Source: Ruminococcaceae bacterium UBA1417 (GTDB lineage Bacteria > Bacillota > Clostridia > Oscillospirales > Acutalibacteraceae). Taken from it: DNA of 64,000 bases. The position numbers and the translations under genes are program-made. The notes beneath the pieces were generated by a model, which worked only from the letters and a program-made list of their open reading frames with translations, was not told where the DNA came from and made no database searches. Positions 17,698 to 26,444 of the stretch are shown here, in pieces (the first letter of the stretch is position 1; each line of letters starts with the position of its first letter). The stretch covers positions 49,613 to 113,612 of the forward strand of contig DBPP01000015.1 of assembly GCA_002305575.1 (NCBI GenBank). Direction: 5' to 3'.

Positions 17698-18369
17698 TCA
17701 ATCGTGGATTTCAGCGATCTCCCCGGCGCGCTTGTAAATGCTGAAGCCCGGCACAAAGCCGCGCACCATCGAAAGGGGATAGATGCGTGCGCCGCGGCCC
17801 ACGACGGTGCCCGGGTTGAGCACGCTGCCGCAGCCAACCTCTACGCCGTCGCCGAGCATGGCGCCGAATTTCCGCATGGAGGTTTCCACACGTTCTCCGC
17901 CGGCAAGGATTGTGACCGGCGAATGGTCCTGCTTGAGGTTCGAGGTAATCGCGCCCGCGCCGGTGTGCGCCTTATAGCCGAGAATCGAATCGCCGATGTA
18001 GTTGTAGTGCGGTGCCTGTGCGCCGTCGAACAGAATCGCGTTTTTGATTTCCGTCGAGTTGCCGACGACGCAGCCAGCGCCGATCAGCGCGTTGCCGCGG
18101 ATAAACGCGCCGGGGCGCACCTCGGTGTTCGGGCCGATGATCGTCGGGCCCGCGATGTAGGTGTTCGGGTACAGTTTGGCGCTCTTTGCCACCCAAATGC
18201 TCTCGCCCCGCAGCTCGTACTCGTCAGGCGAGAGTGTTTTGCCAAGCTCCAGAATGAAGGAGCCGATCAGCGGCAGCGCCTCCCACGGATAGGTGAGATT
18301 TTCCAAAAGCGGACGTGCCATGGTGTTGCGCAGGTCGTACAGATTCTGAATGGTCATATTTTCTTTCAC
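17698..18369 (-). CDS. Left-handed beta-helix (hexapeptide) NDP-sugar acyltransferase-like protein
   Basis: 223 aa; GlmU C-terminal-like beta-helix with hexapeptide turns (IAGPTIIGPNTEVRPGAFIRG, IGAGCVVGNSTEIKNAI, GDGVEVGCGSVLNPGTVVG), and the GlmU-type acetyl-CoA pocket region NYIGDSILG...GAGAITSNLK. There is no pyrophosphorylase domain. It could acetylate a sugar phosphate or serve as a non-catalytic homologue. GTG 18369 follows AGGAGGG with a 6-nt spacer; ATG at 18354 is the alternative. First gene of the operon with the FHA-FtsW and PBP genes (14-nt gap), which points to envelope precursor metabolism. Confidence 0.82.
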   Translation of the reverse strand: MKENMTIQNLYDLRNTMARPLLENLTYPWEALPLIGSFILELGKTLSPDEYELRGESIWVAKSAKLYPNTYIAGPTIIGPNTEVRPGAFIRGNALIGAGCVVGNSTEIKNAILFDGAQAPHYNYIGDSILGYKAHTGAGAITSNLKQDHSPVTILAGGERVETSMRKFGAMLGDGVEVGCGSVLNPGTVVGRGARIYPLSMVRGFVPGFSIYKRAGEIAEIHD

Positions 18370-18452
18370 GGTGAACCCTCCTGTTTTATAATAAAGATTG
18401 AAGTTGTGCACGCGGCCTGGCGGCTGCAGGGGAACGATAAAAAACCAGTATA

Positions 18453-18493
18453 ATTATAGACCAAATCCCCGCACATTTCCAGTCTGTGCGGGG
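18453..18493 (-). promoter_or_regulatory. Promoter and hairpin upstream of the cell-wall operon
   Basis: Minus strand TGGAAA (18481-18476), 17 bp, TATAAT (18458-18453). A 9-bp stem CCCCGCACA/TGTGCGGGG (18467-18475 and 18485-18493) encloses the -35; it lacks a T-run on either strand, so it may end the upstream genes only weakly. Confidence 0.5.
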
Positions 18494-18537
18494 AATATTA
18501 AGGGTTTGTTAACTTTTTACGGCGATTCATTCCAAAA

Positions 18538-19167
18538 TCAGAGCGCCGCTGTGCCCGTAATGAGCTCGAGCAGATGCACGGCGTTTGCGCCCCCGGTCTG
18601 CAAACCGGCCTTGCAGCGGTTGCAATAGGTGACGGCCCAGCGCTCCGTGATTTTTTCGGCTTGCTCGCGCATGAGTGCTGCCTCGAGCGCCGCAGGCATT
18701 TCCCAGATCGGCCGTCCAACCTGCGCGGCGACCTGTGCCTGCAGATCGGGGGCTTTCGGTTCTGCGTGCAGGTTGCCGCAGAAATCCGCCTTTTCGCGGT
18801 TGGCGTCCAGTTCAACCACGTCGATGTGCATTTTATGCAGTAAGCTGCGCACAGCCGCGTGAATCTCCGGATGCGCGCGGTCGCGCCAGCAGTCCTGCAG
18901 GTTCATGCGCAGGCCGTTGTAGTCGGGAAGCGGGAAATCGGATGACTCGTCCAGAAATTCCCACAGGCTGCGCGTTTGCATGTGGTCTTCCAACACCTCG
19001 CGGCAGGCCTGACAAAAGTAGATGGCGGTGTCGTCCGCAGCGCGCGGCGTCTTATCCAGACGGCAGCAGCCGGCTACCGGCATTTGATCCCGCATCCAGG
19101 CGCGGATTTTTTTCGCGGCTTCCGGGCTGGCTTTCGTGAAATTGCAGCTGGGAAAATAAATGTTCAT
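18538..19167 (-). CDS. Cysteine-rich (CCG-like) protein, possible Fe-S redox protein
   Basis: 209 aa. MNIYFPSCNF starts a first cysteine cluster (C8, then CC near residue 34, then CQAC near 53) and a second, looser one follows (QDCWRD, DFCGN, YCNRCKAG). The pattern resembles the CCG domains of HdrB/GlpC/LutA-type proteins that hold unusual [4Fe-4S] clusters, but the spacing differs from the consensus and the assignment is tentative. No signal peptide. The ATG overlaps the stop of the nucleoside phosphorylase by 4 nt and has GGAGG upstream, so the two products are made together. The longer reading to 19362 runs inside the phosphorylase gene and is rejected. Confidence 0.7.
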   Translation of the reverse strand: MNIYFPSCNFTKASPEAAKKIRAWMRDQMPVAGCCRLDKTPRAADDTAIYFCQACREVLEDHMQTRSLWEFLDESSDFPLPDYNGLRMNLQDCWRDRAHPEIHAAVRSLLHKMHIDVVELDANREKADFCGNLHAEPKAPDLQAQVAAQVGRPIWEMPAALEAALMREQAEKITERWAVTYCNRCKAGLQTGGANAVHLLELITGTAAL

Positions 19168-19949
19168 ATATCTGCCTCCTGCTTGTTCTGCAAGTTGCGC
19201 AGCGCCTGTATGGCGATTTCCATATATAATGCACCGCTGTCCAGATCCAGATGGCCGAGGATGCGCGAATCCCATGCTTCGCCCGAGAGCGAATCGGCCG
19301 CCCAGAGGAACTGCGCGAAGGAGAAGCCGCGGAATTCGGCTACGGCGGCCATCGAGGCGCATTCCATCTCGACGACGGCGCAGCCCTGCTGCAAGCGCTT
19401 GTTCACCTTGCCGCGGGTCTCACGGAAGATGCCGTCCGTCGTCCAGGTCTTTGTGCGGGTATACGGCACACCGAGTGCGTCGAGCGCGTCGCAGACGGCT
19501 GCTACGCCGTCCGGCTTCAGGGCAATTTCCTCTGCGGGCGGCAGGTAGTGGTAGGAGGTCCCCTCGTCCCGCACGGCCGCCGTCGGCACGAGCAGGTGGC
19601 CGGCCGTAACTTGGTGGTCCAACGCGCCACAGGAGCCGAACGTCACGAATTGCCGAACGCCCATCGCGTGCGTTTCTTCCAGCATGTCCGCCGCAAACGG
19701 CCCGCCGATCGGCATGCTGACGAGTGCAAACGTAAAGCCGTCGGGTAAAACGCAGCGGTAAATCGGCAAATGCCCCATACAGCTTTTGAAGACGGTGATC
19801 GGCTCACTGCCGGTGCGGGCCACAAAAGCGTCGACAATTCTGTGCGAGAAAACGCCGACCATGCTCTGCGGCATATGGTCGACCGGCTCAATGACGTCAA
19901 TCGGGCTGATGACGGCGGTGCGGTCGGGGTCGAAATCGGTGTGCAGCAT
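19164..19949 (-). CDS. Nucleoside phosphorylase (PNP/UDP family)
   Basis: 261 aa. Phosphorolysis of a ribonucleoside to base and ribose-1-phosphate is the expected reaction. Family landmarks: SMPIGGPFAADMLEE, the phosphate/ribose-binding VTFGSCGALDHQV, and the ribose-contacting AVVEMECASMAAVAE (MEx(S/C)A motif). Uridine phosphorylase-like is the best guess; purine specificity cannot be excluded. ATG 19949 has AAGGAG well placed; the upstream extension to 20135 overlaps the promoter and is not protein-like. First gene of a two-gene operon with the Cys-rich protein. Confidence 0.85.
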   Translation of the reverse strand: MLHTDFDPDRTAVISPIDVIEPVDHMPQSMVGVFSHRIVDAFVARTGSEPITVFKSCMGHLPIYRCVLPDGFTFALVSMPIGGPFAADMLEETHAMGVRQFVTFGSCGALDHQVTAGHLLVPTAAVRDEGTSYHYLPPAEEIALKPDGVAAVCDALDALGVPYTRTKTWTTDGIFRETRGKVNKRLQQGCAVVEMECASMAAVAEFRGFSFAQFLWAADSLSGEAWDSRILGHLDLDSGALYMEIAIQALRNLQNKQEADI

Positions 19950-19991
19950 GGTGTACCACTCCTTCTTCGAGTATTTCTTGGGATTTGTAAT

Positions 19992-20021
19992 ACTGTACCA
20001 TGGCGACGGGAAAAAAGTCAA
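19992..20021 (-). promoter_or_regulatory. Promoter of the nucleoside phosphorylase operon
   Basis: Minus strand TTGACT (20021-20016), 18-bp spacer ending in TGG, TACAGT (19997-19992). Divergent from the ABC exporter promoter 40 bp away. Confidence 0.7.
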
Positions 20022-20061
20022 GCACAGCGCGGGATCTGTGTGGAAAAGCATCGATTTCCTC

Positions 20062-20090
20062 TTGCAATTCGGTAAAGTACATGGTAAAAT
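20062..20090 (+). promoter_or_regulatory. Promoter of the heterodimeric ABC exporter
   Basis: TTGCAA (20062-20067), 17-bp spacer ending in TGG, TAAAAT (20085-20090). Confidence 0.75.
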
Positions 20091-20151
20091 AGTTGCAAAT
20101 ACAACTAAAAGCGGTGGAGACGCCGCAAGGGGCAAAAGGAAGGGAATTGTA

Positions 20152-21900
20152 TTGAAACGACTGGCTGTCTATCTGAAGCCGTTCATCCCACGCATGAGCG
20201 TCGGCTTCTGCATCAAGGCGGGCGGCACGCTGGTGGAACTCGTCATCCCATGGATTCTGTCCTACATCATCGACGATTTGATCCCGCTTGGAGAGATCGG
20301 CCCGGTGTGCGTTTGGGGCGTGCTGATGATCGTCTGTTCGTTGCTCGCCTGGATCGGCAACATCGCGGCAAACCGGATGGCATCGGCCGTGGCGCGGGAC
20401 TGCACGCGGCAGATCCGGCATGACCTGTTCCGCAGGATCTCCTATCTTTCGGAACGGCGCGTCGACCAGTTTTCCATCCCGTCGCTGATTTCGCGCATGA
20501 CGAGCGATACATATGTGCTGCACCAGACCGTCGGCATGATCCAGCGCCTCGGCGTCCGCGCGCCGATCCTGCTCGTCGGCGGCGTGATTGTCACGCTGAC
20601 GCTCGACCCGGTGCTGACGCTGATCATGGTGGCGACGCTGCCGATTGTCGGCGCGATCACCTTTTACGTTTCGCGCAAGGGCGTGCGCCTGTTCCGCATC
20701 GTGCAGAAGGCCTCGGACGGCATGCTCCGTGTGGTGCGCGAGAACGCCGTCGGCATTCGTGTGATCAAGGCGCTTTCGAAATCCGCCTATGAGCGCGAGC
20801 GCTTCAAACGCGTCAACGACGATCTGACTGAGAAGGAGCGCACGGCGGAAAAAACCATGGCGCTCATCAACCCGGTGATGAGTCTGCTTTTGAATCTCGG
20901 CATTGTCGCCGTCATTGTGGTGGGCGGTGTGCGCGTCAACAACGGCACGACCGAAATCGGCAAAATCATCGCGTTTATGAATCTGTTTACGATCGTGCTC
21001 AACGCGCTGATGGCCATCAACCGTATGTTCACGATGCTTTCCCGTGCGGCGGCCTCCTCCGCCCGTGTGCTGGAGGTGCTGGACACGCCCGTCGAGCTTT
21101 TTGAAACGGAACCGCATTACAGTTTTCTGCCCGAACACGCGCCGCACATCGCGTTCCGTAATGTCGTGTTTCGCTATGACCGCGGTACGTTTACCGTGCG
21201 CGGCCTCAATTTTGAATTGCAGCGCGGCGAGACGCTCGGCATCATCGGCGCGACCGGCGCCGGAAAATCGACGGTGATCCGCGCGCTGATGCGCTATTAC
21301 GACGTCAAAGAGGGTGCGATCGAAATCGACGGTGTCGATATCCGCCACTATGCGACGACGGATCTGCGCGCAAAATTCGGCGTTGTTTTTCAGAACGACA
21401 CGCTGTTTAAGGATACCATCCGCGAGAATATCCGCCTGGGGCGAAACCTTTCGGATGAAGAACTGATCGAGGCGGCGCGGCGCGCGCAGGCCCTCGATTT
21501 TATCGAGGAGCAGGGCGGGCTGGACGCTCCGGTCGCCATCAAGGGCGCGAACTTGTCCGGCGGTCAGAAGCAGCGCCTTCTCGTGGCGCGCGCGCTGGCC
21601 GGCAATCCGGAAATTCTGGTGCTCGACGATTCCTCGAGCGCCCTCGATTATAAGACGGACGCCCGTCTGCGCGAGGAAATCCGCCTGCACTACGCGCAGG
21701 CGACGAAGATCATCGTCGCGCAGCGCGTCAGCTCCATCATGCACGCTGAGAAAATTCTGGTTATGGAGAACGGCCGCGTCATCGGCATGGGCACGCACGA
21801 CGAGCTGATGGAAACCTGCCCGCTGTATCGGGAAATCGGTGAATCGCAGATTGGCGAAGGGCGCGTTGGCCCGGCAGCCGGAGAGGGGGTGCTCGCATGA
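20152..21900 (+). CDS. ABC exporter subunit A (type IV, degenerate Walker B)
   Basis: 582 aa, six membrane helices then an ATPase domain: Walker A GATGAGKST, Q-loop FGVVFQND, signature LSGGQKQR, Walker B LVLDDSSSALD and H-switch replaced by Gln (IIVAQRVSS). The catalytic glutamate after Walker B is an aspartate and the switch histidine is Gln, so this subunit builds the inactive nucleotide site of a heterodimer. Partner gene follows with a 4-nt overlap. The start is TTG 20152, 6 nt after GGAAGGGA; the frame extends upstream through the promoter and that part is not real. Substrate may be a drug, peptide or lipid. Confidence 0.92.
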   Translation: MKRLAVYLKPFIPRMSVGFCIKAGGTLVELVIPWILSYIIDDLIPLGEIGPVCVWGVLMIVCSLLAWIGNIAANRMASAVARDCTRQIRHDLFRRISYLSERRVDQFSIPSLISRMTSDTYVLHQTVGMIQRLGVRAPILLVGGVIVTLTLDPVLTLIMVATLPIVGAITFYVSRKGVRLFRIVQKASDGMLRVVRENAVGIRVIKALSKSAYERERFKRVNDDLTEKERTAEKTMALINPVMSLLLNLGIVAVIVVGGVRVNNGTTEIGKIIAFMNLFTIVLNALMAINRMFTMLSRAAASSARVLEVLDTPVELFETEPHYSFLPEHAPHIAFRNVVFRYDRGTFTVRGLNFELQRGETLGIIGATGAGKSTVIRALMRYYDVKEGAIEIDGVDIRHYATTDLRAKFGVVFQNDTLFKDTIRENIRLGRNLSDEELIEAARRAQALDFIEEQGGLDAPVAIKGANLSGGQKQRLLVARALAGNPEILVLDDSSSALDYKTDARLREEIRLHYAQATKIIVAQRVSSIMHAEKILVMENGRVIGMGTHDELMETCPLYREIGESQIGEGRVGPAAGEGVLA

Positions 21901-23651
21901 AGGAAAAGGTAAAAATGAAAAAAGGTGCGATCCTTTCGCGGTTGCTTCCGTACCTTCTGCGCTATAAGCTGCTGTTTTCCATCTGCATCCTGCTGACGGT
22001 CGGCGGCAATCTGCTCGCGCTGGCCGGCCCGTATGCCTCCGGTCTGGCCATCGACGCGATGGAGCTCGGCACCGGTCACGTCGATTTTTCGAGCGTCGGT
22101 TTTTATGCCGTTCTGATGGTGGTGCTTTATGTGGCGTCCTCCATCTTGTCCTACGCGCTGGCGCGGCTCATGATCGTCATCAGCCGCCGGGTGGTCAACA
22201 CGATGCGGCGCGACGTATTCAATAAGCTCACAGAACTGCCGGTCGGCTATTTCGATATGAACCAGACCGGCGATATCCTCAGCCGCATTTCGTATGATAT
22301 CGACACCATTAACACCTCGCTCTCAAACGACGTTGTGCAGGTGCTGTCGAGCGTCGTTACGGTGGTCGGCGCGCTTGCCATGATGCTTGCCATTTCACCG
22401 GTCCTTGTGCTGGTTTTTGTCGTCACGGTTCCGCTGTCCTTTGTGCTGACCAAGAAAATCACGGGCTTTACGCGCCCACTCTTTCGCAAGCGTTCCGCAA
22501 AACTCGGCGAGCTGAACGGCTTTGTGGAGGAGATGATCAGCGGCCAAAAAACGCTGCGCGCTTACAGCCAGGAAGAAAATACGATTAAAAAGCTGGACCG
22601 CCAGAACGACGAGACGGTCGATGCATACTACAAGGCCGATTATTACGGCAGTCTCGTGGGGCCCTCGGTCAACTTCGTCAACAATCTCTCGCTCTCGCTC
22701 GTCAGCTTTTTCGGCGCCATTTTATTTTTAAACAACGCGATTTCCATCGGCAATATTTCCTCCTTTGTGCTGTACTCGAGAAAATTCAGCGGCCCGATTA
22801 ACGAGATCGCCAACATTGTCGGCGAACTGCAATCCGCTTTTTCGGCGGCGGAACGCGTGTTCCGCCTGCTGGATGAAGCGCCGGAGCCGGCCGATGCGGC
22901 GGGCGCCATCGATCTCAAGGCCGTAGATGGCGAGGTGGAGCTTTCGCATATCAATTTCGGCTATACGCCGGATCGGCAGATCATTAAGGATCTGTCGCTG
23001 CATGTGCCCAAGGGGGCGCTGATTGCCATTGTCGGCCCCACCGGCGCGGGCAAAACGACGATCATCAATCTTTTGATGCGTTTTTACGATGTGGACAGCG
23101 GCGAGATCCGCCTCGACGGTCACCCGGTACAGACGCTGACGCGCAAGAGTCTGCGGCTGAATTATTCCATGGTGCTGCAGGATACCTGGCTGTTCAGCGG
23201 CACGGTGTTCGAAAACATCGCCTACGGCAGCGAGACGGCCACGCGCGCCGATGTGGAACGCGTCTGCAAGGCGTGCGGCATCCACGAATACATTATGACG
23301 CTGCCCGAGGGGTACGACACCGTGCTCGATGACGATGGCGCGAACATCTCCAAGGGGCAAAAGCAGCTGATGACGATTGCGCGCGCAATGCTGCTCGACG
23401 CTTCGCTCCTGATTCTCGACGAGGCTACCTCGAATGTGGACACGCGCACGGAGCAGCGGATTCAACGGGCCATGCGGGCGCTGATGGCGGATAAAACCTG
23501 CTTTGTCATCGCGCACCGGCTTTCGACGATCCGCAATGCGGATATGATCCTCGTCGTGCGTGACGGTGAAATTGTCGAGCGCGGCACGCATGAAACGCTG
23601 ATGGCGCAGGATACTTTTTATAAGCAGCTGTACAACGCTCAGTTCGCGTGA
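21897..23651 (+). CDS. ABC exporter subunit B (canonical Walker B, degenerate signature)
   Basis: 584 aa, transmembrane domain plus ATPase domain. Walker A GPTGAGKTT, Q-loop YSMVLQDTW, Walker B LLILDEATSNVD with the catalytic Glu, switch His in FVIAHRLST, but the signature reads ISKGQKQL rather than LSGGQ. Combined with subunit A this gives one competent site (B Walker A/B + A signature) and one degenerate site, the arrangement of BmrCD/TM287-288-type transporters. Starts at ATG 21897 overlapping the TGA of subunit A. Confidence 0.93.
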   Translation: MKEKVKMKKGAILSRLLPYLLRYKLLFSICILLTVGGNLLALAGPYASGLAIDAMELGTGHVDFSSVGFYAVLMVVLYVASSILSYALARLMIVISRRVVNTMRRDVFNKLTELPVGYFDMNQTGDILSRISYDIDTINTSLSNDVVQVLSSVVTVVGALAMMLAISPVLVLVFVVTVPLSFVLTKKITGFTRPLFRKRSAKLGELNGFVEEMISGQKTLRAYSQEENTIKKLDRQNDETVDAYYKADYYGSLVGPSVNFVNNLSLSLVSFFGAILFLNNAISIGNISSFVLYSRKFSGPINEIANIVGELQSAFSAAERVFRLLDEAPEPADAAGAIDLKAVDGEVELSHINFGYTPDRQIIKDLSLHVPKGALIAIVGPTGAGKTTIINLLMRFYDVDSGEIRLDGHPVQTLTRKSLRLNYSMVLQDTWLFSGTVFENIAYGSETATRADVERVCKACGIHEYIMTLPEGYDTVLDDDGANISKGQKQLMTIARAMLLDASLLILDEATSNVDTRTEQRIQRAMRALMADKTCFVIAHRLSTIRNADMILVVRDGEIVERGTHETLMAQDTFYKQLYNAQFA

Positions 23652-23706
23652 TGCCATCGACAAAAGGCGTTCGATTGCAAAAAAATCTTACATTTTTTGA
23701 AACCGC

Positions 23707-23735
23707 TTGAAATTCCAGCGGCCCCGCTTTATAAT
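23707..23735 (+). promoter_or_regulatory. Near-consensus promoter of the LtaS-like gene
   Basis: TTGAAA (23707-23712), 17-bp spacer, TATAAT (23730-23735); transcript start about 23742. Confidence 0.85.
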
Positions 23736-23803
23736 GGCGTCAAACGGCAAAAAAGGGGGCGAAGGAAATCAGGCGGTTTCATACTTTTATCCGGAATAAC
23801 CGG

Positions 23804-25714
23804 GTGGTGCTCGGCTGTCTGCTCGGCGCCCTGCTGCTCGACGTATTCATCGAGCTTTTGTACCGGCAGAGTTTGGCCGCGTTCTGGGCGTATCTTTCCG
23901 CGCGCCCGATTGCTTTTCTCGTGAATGTGCTGATTCTCATGCTCGGCCTGTCCCTGTGCCTGTTTACAAAGCGCAAGTGGTTCTATGCCGTGCTGGTCGG
24001 CGCCGTATGGGCCGGGCTCGGCATTGCAAACCGGTATGTGCTGAGCTACCGGTTTTCCCCGCTTTCGGCGATTGATTTTGCCATTTTGCAGCTGGACTGG
24101 TCGTTCATCGGCATCTACATGAGCGTGCCGATGTTCATCCTGCTGGTCGTCGCGGTGGTGCTGCTGCTGGTTGGCCTGGTGCTTTTGTACCGGCGGTCTC
24201 CGCGGAGTTCGGCGCAGCCGCGGCGCGGAATCCTGACGCTCTGTATTCTCATACTCTCCATTGCGTTCCTGCCCGAATTGCCGGTTTCCGCCGGCTTTGG
24301 GGGCAACGCCTATACGGACGTCATCAATCTGACCGAGCAGTACGGCTTTGTCTATACCTTCTCGCGCAGCCTCATCGATGTGGGCATCGATTGCCCCGAG
24401 GATTATTCGGCCCGCCGGATCCACGCGATCGCCAAAGATGTGCTGGATACCGAAACGAATGCGTCCGTGGATACCCCGAACATCCTCTTTTTGCAGCTCG
24501 AATCGTTTTTTGATGTTGCGCACCTGCAGGATGTCGAATTCTCAGAAGACCCCGTGCCGTTTTTTCGGCAGATGAAGGCGAACGGGCCCAGCGGCTTCTT
24601 CACGGCGCCTTCCGTCGGGGCAGGTACGGCGAACACCGAATTTGAAGTGATGACGCAGATGAACGTCCACGATTTCGGTACCGGCGAGTACCCATACAAA
24701 ACCCTTTTGCAGAACAATACCTGCGAGTCCATCGCCTACAATTTAAAGGATCTGGGTCTGTCCACCCATGTGTTGCACAACAACACGGCCACTTTCTACG
24801 ACCGCGACAAGGTTTTCTCCAAGCTCGGCTTCGATTCGTTCACCTCCATTGAGTACATGAACAATGTCGAATACAATGAAATTGGTTGGGCGAAGGACAG
24901 CATCCTGACCGAAGAAATTCTGGATCTTTTGGCGTCCACCGATACCCGGGACCTGATCTACACGATTTCCGTGCAGCCCCACGGCGCGTATCCACAGGAT
25001 AGCGAGACGGCGACGATCGAGGTCGTTTCGGGGGTGGAGGACGAGGCGCTGCGCGGAGAGCTGGAATACTACGCGACACAGCTCAAGGAAGTCGACGACT
25101 TCCTGCGTGCGCTGACCGAGGCGCTCGGCGCGCTCGACGAACCGGTGGTGCTTGTCGTTTACGGCGATCATATGCCGAGCCTCGCAATCGACGAAACCAT
25201 GCTCGATGACGGCAGCCTGTATACGACGGAATACGCCGTCTGGGCAAATTTTGAATTGGAAGCTGCGGACAAGGATGTTTGCGCGTATCAGCTCGTGTCG
25301 CATGTATTCGAAATGCTCGGCATCAACAACGGTACGCTCACCAAATTCCACCAGCTGAACGACTGGAGCGGCGCCTATGAAACAGAGCTGTATACGCTGC
25401 AATACGACATGCTCTACGGAGACCGCGTGGTCTACGGTGGCGAAAACCCGTTTGTGGAAACGGATATGCAATTTGGCACGCGCGACATCGTGCTGTACAG
25501 CGCGACCGTGCGCGGCGATACGCTGACCGCCCACGGTGAAAATTTCACGCCGTACAGTGTGATCTACCTGGACGGCGCGCCGTTTGAAACGACGTTTGTT
25601 TCGGAAACCGAGATTACCTGCACGGTGAAGAATCTTCCGGCAGACACCCGCGTTTCGGTTTGGCAGGTGGCCGAAGACGGCACAATGCTTTCGAGTGCCG
25701 TTGTGAAGGAATAA
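23804..25714 (+). CDS. LTA synthase-family phosphoglycerol transferase (sulfatase fold) with C-terminal beta domain
   Basis: 636 aa from GTG 23804. Five N-terminal membrane helices, then an extracytoplasmic sulfatase-type domain: LFLQLESFFD (first metal ligand), GAGTANTEFEVMT (nucleophile threonine region), SVQPHGAYP, and VYGDHMPSL (metal-binding Asp-His). The last 80 residues (SATVRGDTLTAHGENFTP...SETEITCTVKNLP) look like an added IPT/TIG-type beta sandwich. Expected to move glycerol phosphate onto teichoic acid or glycolipid. The start is odd: the frame upstream is open to 23735 and encodes basic residues (RRFHTFIRNN) before the first helix, yet holds no ATG, GTG or TTG; GGGGG at 23755 is spaced for an ATC at 23768. 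True start uncertain. Confidence 0.85.
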   Translation: MVLGCLLGALLLDVFIELLYRQSLAAFWAYLSARPIAFLVNVLILMLGLSLCLFTKRKWFYAVLVGAVWAGLGIANRYVLSYRFSPLSAIDFAILQLDWSFIGIYMSVPMFILLVVAVVLLLVGLVLLYRRSPRSSAQPRRGILTLCILILSIAFLPELPVSAGFGGNAYTDVINLTEQYGFVYTFSRSLIDVGIDCPEDYSARRIHAIAKDVLDTETNASVDTPNILFLQLESFFDVAHLQDVEFSEDPVPFFRQMKANGPSGFFTAPSVGAGTANTEFEVMTQMNVHDFGTGEYPYKTLLQNNTCESIAYNLKDLGLSTHVLHNNTATFYDRDKVFSKLGFDSFTSIEYMNNVEYNEIGWAKDSILTEEILDLLASTDTRDLIYTISVQPHGAYPQDSETATIEVVSGVEDEALRGELEYYATQLKEVDDFLRALTEALGALDEPVVLVVYGDHMPSLAIDETMLDDGSLYTTEYAVWANFELEAADKDVCAYQLVSHVFEMLGINNGTLTKFHQLNDWSGAYETELYTLQYDMLYGDRVVYGGENPFVETDMQFGTRDIVLYSATVRGDTLTAHGENFTPYSVIYLDGAPFETTFVSETEITCTVKNLPADTRVSVWQVAEDGTMLSSAVVKE

Positions 25715-25724
25715 ACGCAGGGGG

Positions 25725-25757
25725 CGAGGCTGCCCGACACTGGTGGCCTCGTTCTTT
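25725..25757 (+). terminator. Terminator of the LtaS-like gene
   Basis: CGAGGC (25725-25730) pairs with GCCTCG (25746-25751), followed by TTCTTT. Confidence 0.6.
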
Positions 25758-25830
25758 GTATTTGGGAGTGCACGGCAGTCGGCGCAGGGAAAAGATTTGC
25801 ATCGAACGCATTTCTTTTTTGTCGAGCCTG

Positions 25831-25839
25831 TGGTACAAT
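25831..25839 (+). promoter_or_regulatory. Extended -10 promoter of the folate operon
   Basis: TGG-TACAAT (25831-25839). No good -35 17 bp upstream, so the extended -10 is the main evidence. Confidence 0.5.
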
Positions 25840-25886
25840 AGCCTTGTTTTGATTTGCATTTTCGTCCGGAAAGGAAGTTGACCGAT

Positions 25887-26444
25887 ATGGATTTGGAAAG
25901 AATCGAGAAGGCCGTTCAAGAGATTCTGCTCGCGGTTGGTGAGGACCCGGCGCGCGAGGGACTCGAGGAAACGCCTGCCCGCGTCGCACGCATGTATGCG
26001 GAAATTTTTTCGGGATTGCATGCGGACCCGAAGCAGTACCTCAAATTTTTCGATGCGAGCGGCCACGATGAGCTTGTGCTTGTGCGGGACATTCCGCTCT
26101 ATTCGGTCTGCGAGCATCACCTGCTGCCGTTCATCGGGAAGTGCCACATCGCGTATATCCCGAAAAACGGGCGGATCATCGGCCTGTCCAAGTTTGCGCG
26201 CATTGTGGACTGTTTTGCGCGCCGCCCACAGGTGCAGGAGCGTTTGACCGCGCAGATCGCCGATTTCCTCGACGAACACCTCGAGCCGCGCGGCGTGGCG
26301 GTGTTCATTGAGGCCGAGCACCTGTGCATGACGATGCGCGGCGCACGGGCAGCCGGCGCCCTCACCAAGACCTCCGCGCTGCGCGGCTGCATGCGTTCTG
26401 ACGCTCGGACGCGCAACGAGGTCATGCTGTTGCTTTCGAAATGA
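25887..26444 (+). CDS. folE: GTP cyclohydrolase I
   Basis: Converts GTP to dihydroneopterin triphosphate, first step of folate synthesis. 185 aa. Zinc ligands in YSVCEHHLLPF (Cys and His) and AEHLCMTMRG (Cys); substrate residues in GLSKFARIVDCFARRPQVQERL. ATG 25887 has AAAGGAAG 9 nt upstream; the frame open from 25854 lies in the leader. First gene of folE-folP-folB-folK; its stop overlaps the folP start by 4 nt. Confidence 0.96.
   Translation: MDLERIEKAVQEILLAVGEDPAREGLEETPARVARMYAEIFSGLHADPKQYLKFFDASGHDELVLVRDIPLYSVCEHHLLPFIGKCHIAYIPKNGRIIGLSKFARIVDCFARRPQVQERLTAQIADFLDEHLEPRGVAVFIEAEHLCMTMRGARAAGALTKTSALRGCMRSDARTRNEVMLLLSK

Noticed and set aside
19786..20151. N-terminal 122 residues of the long frame leading into ABC subunit A
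   Set aside because: Covers both divergent promoters and reads as non-protein; TTG 20152 has the ribosome site and matches the family N-terminus.
19897..21798. 633-codon minus-strand frame opposite ABC subunit A
   Set aside because: His/Arg/Asp-rich shadow overlapping two divergent promoters.
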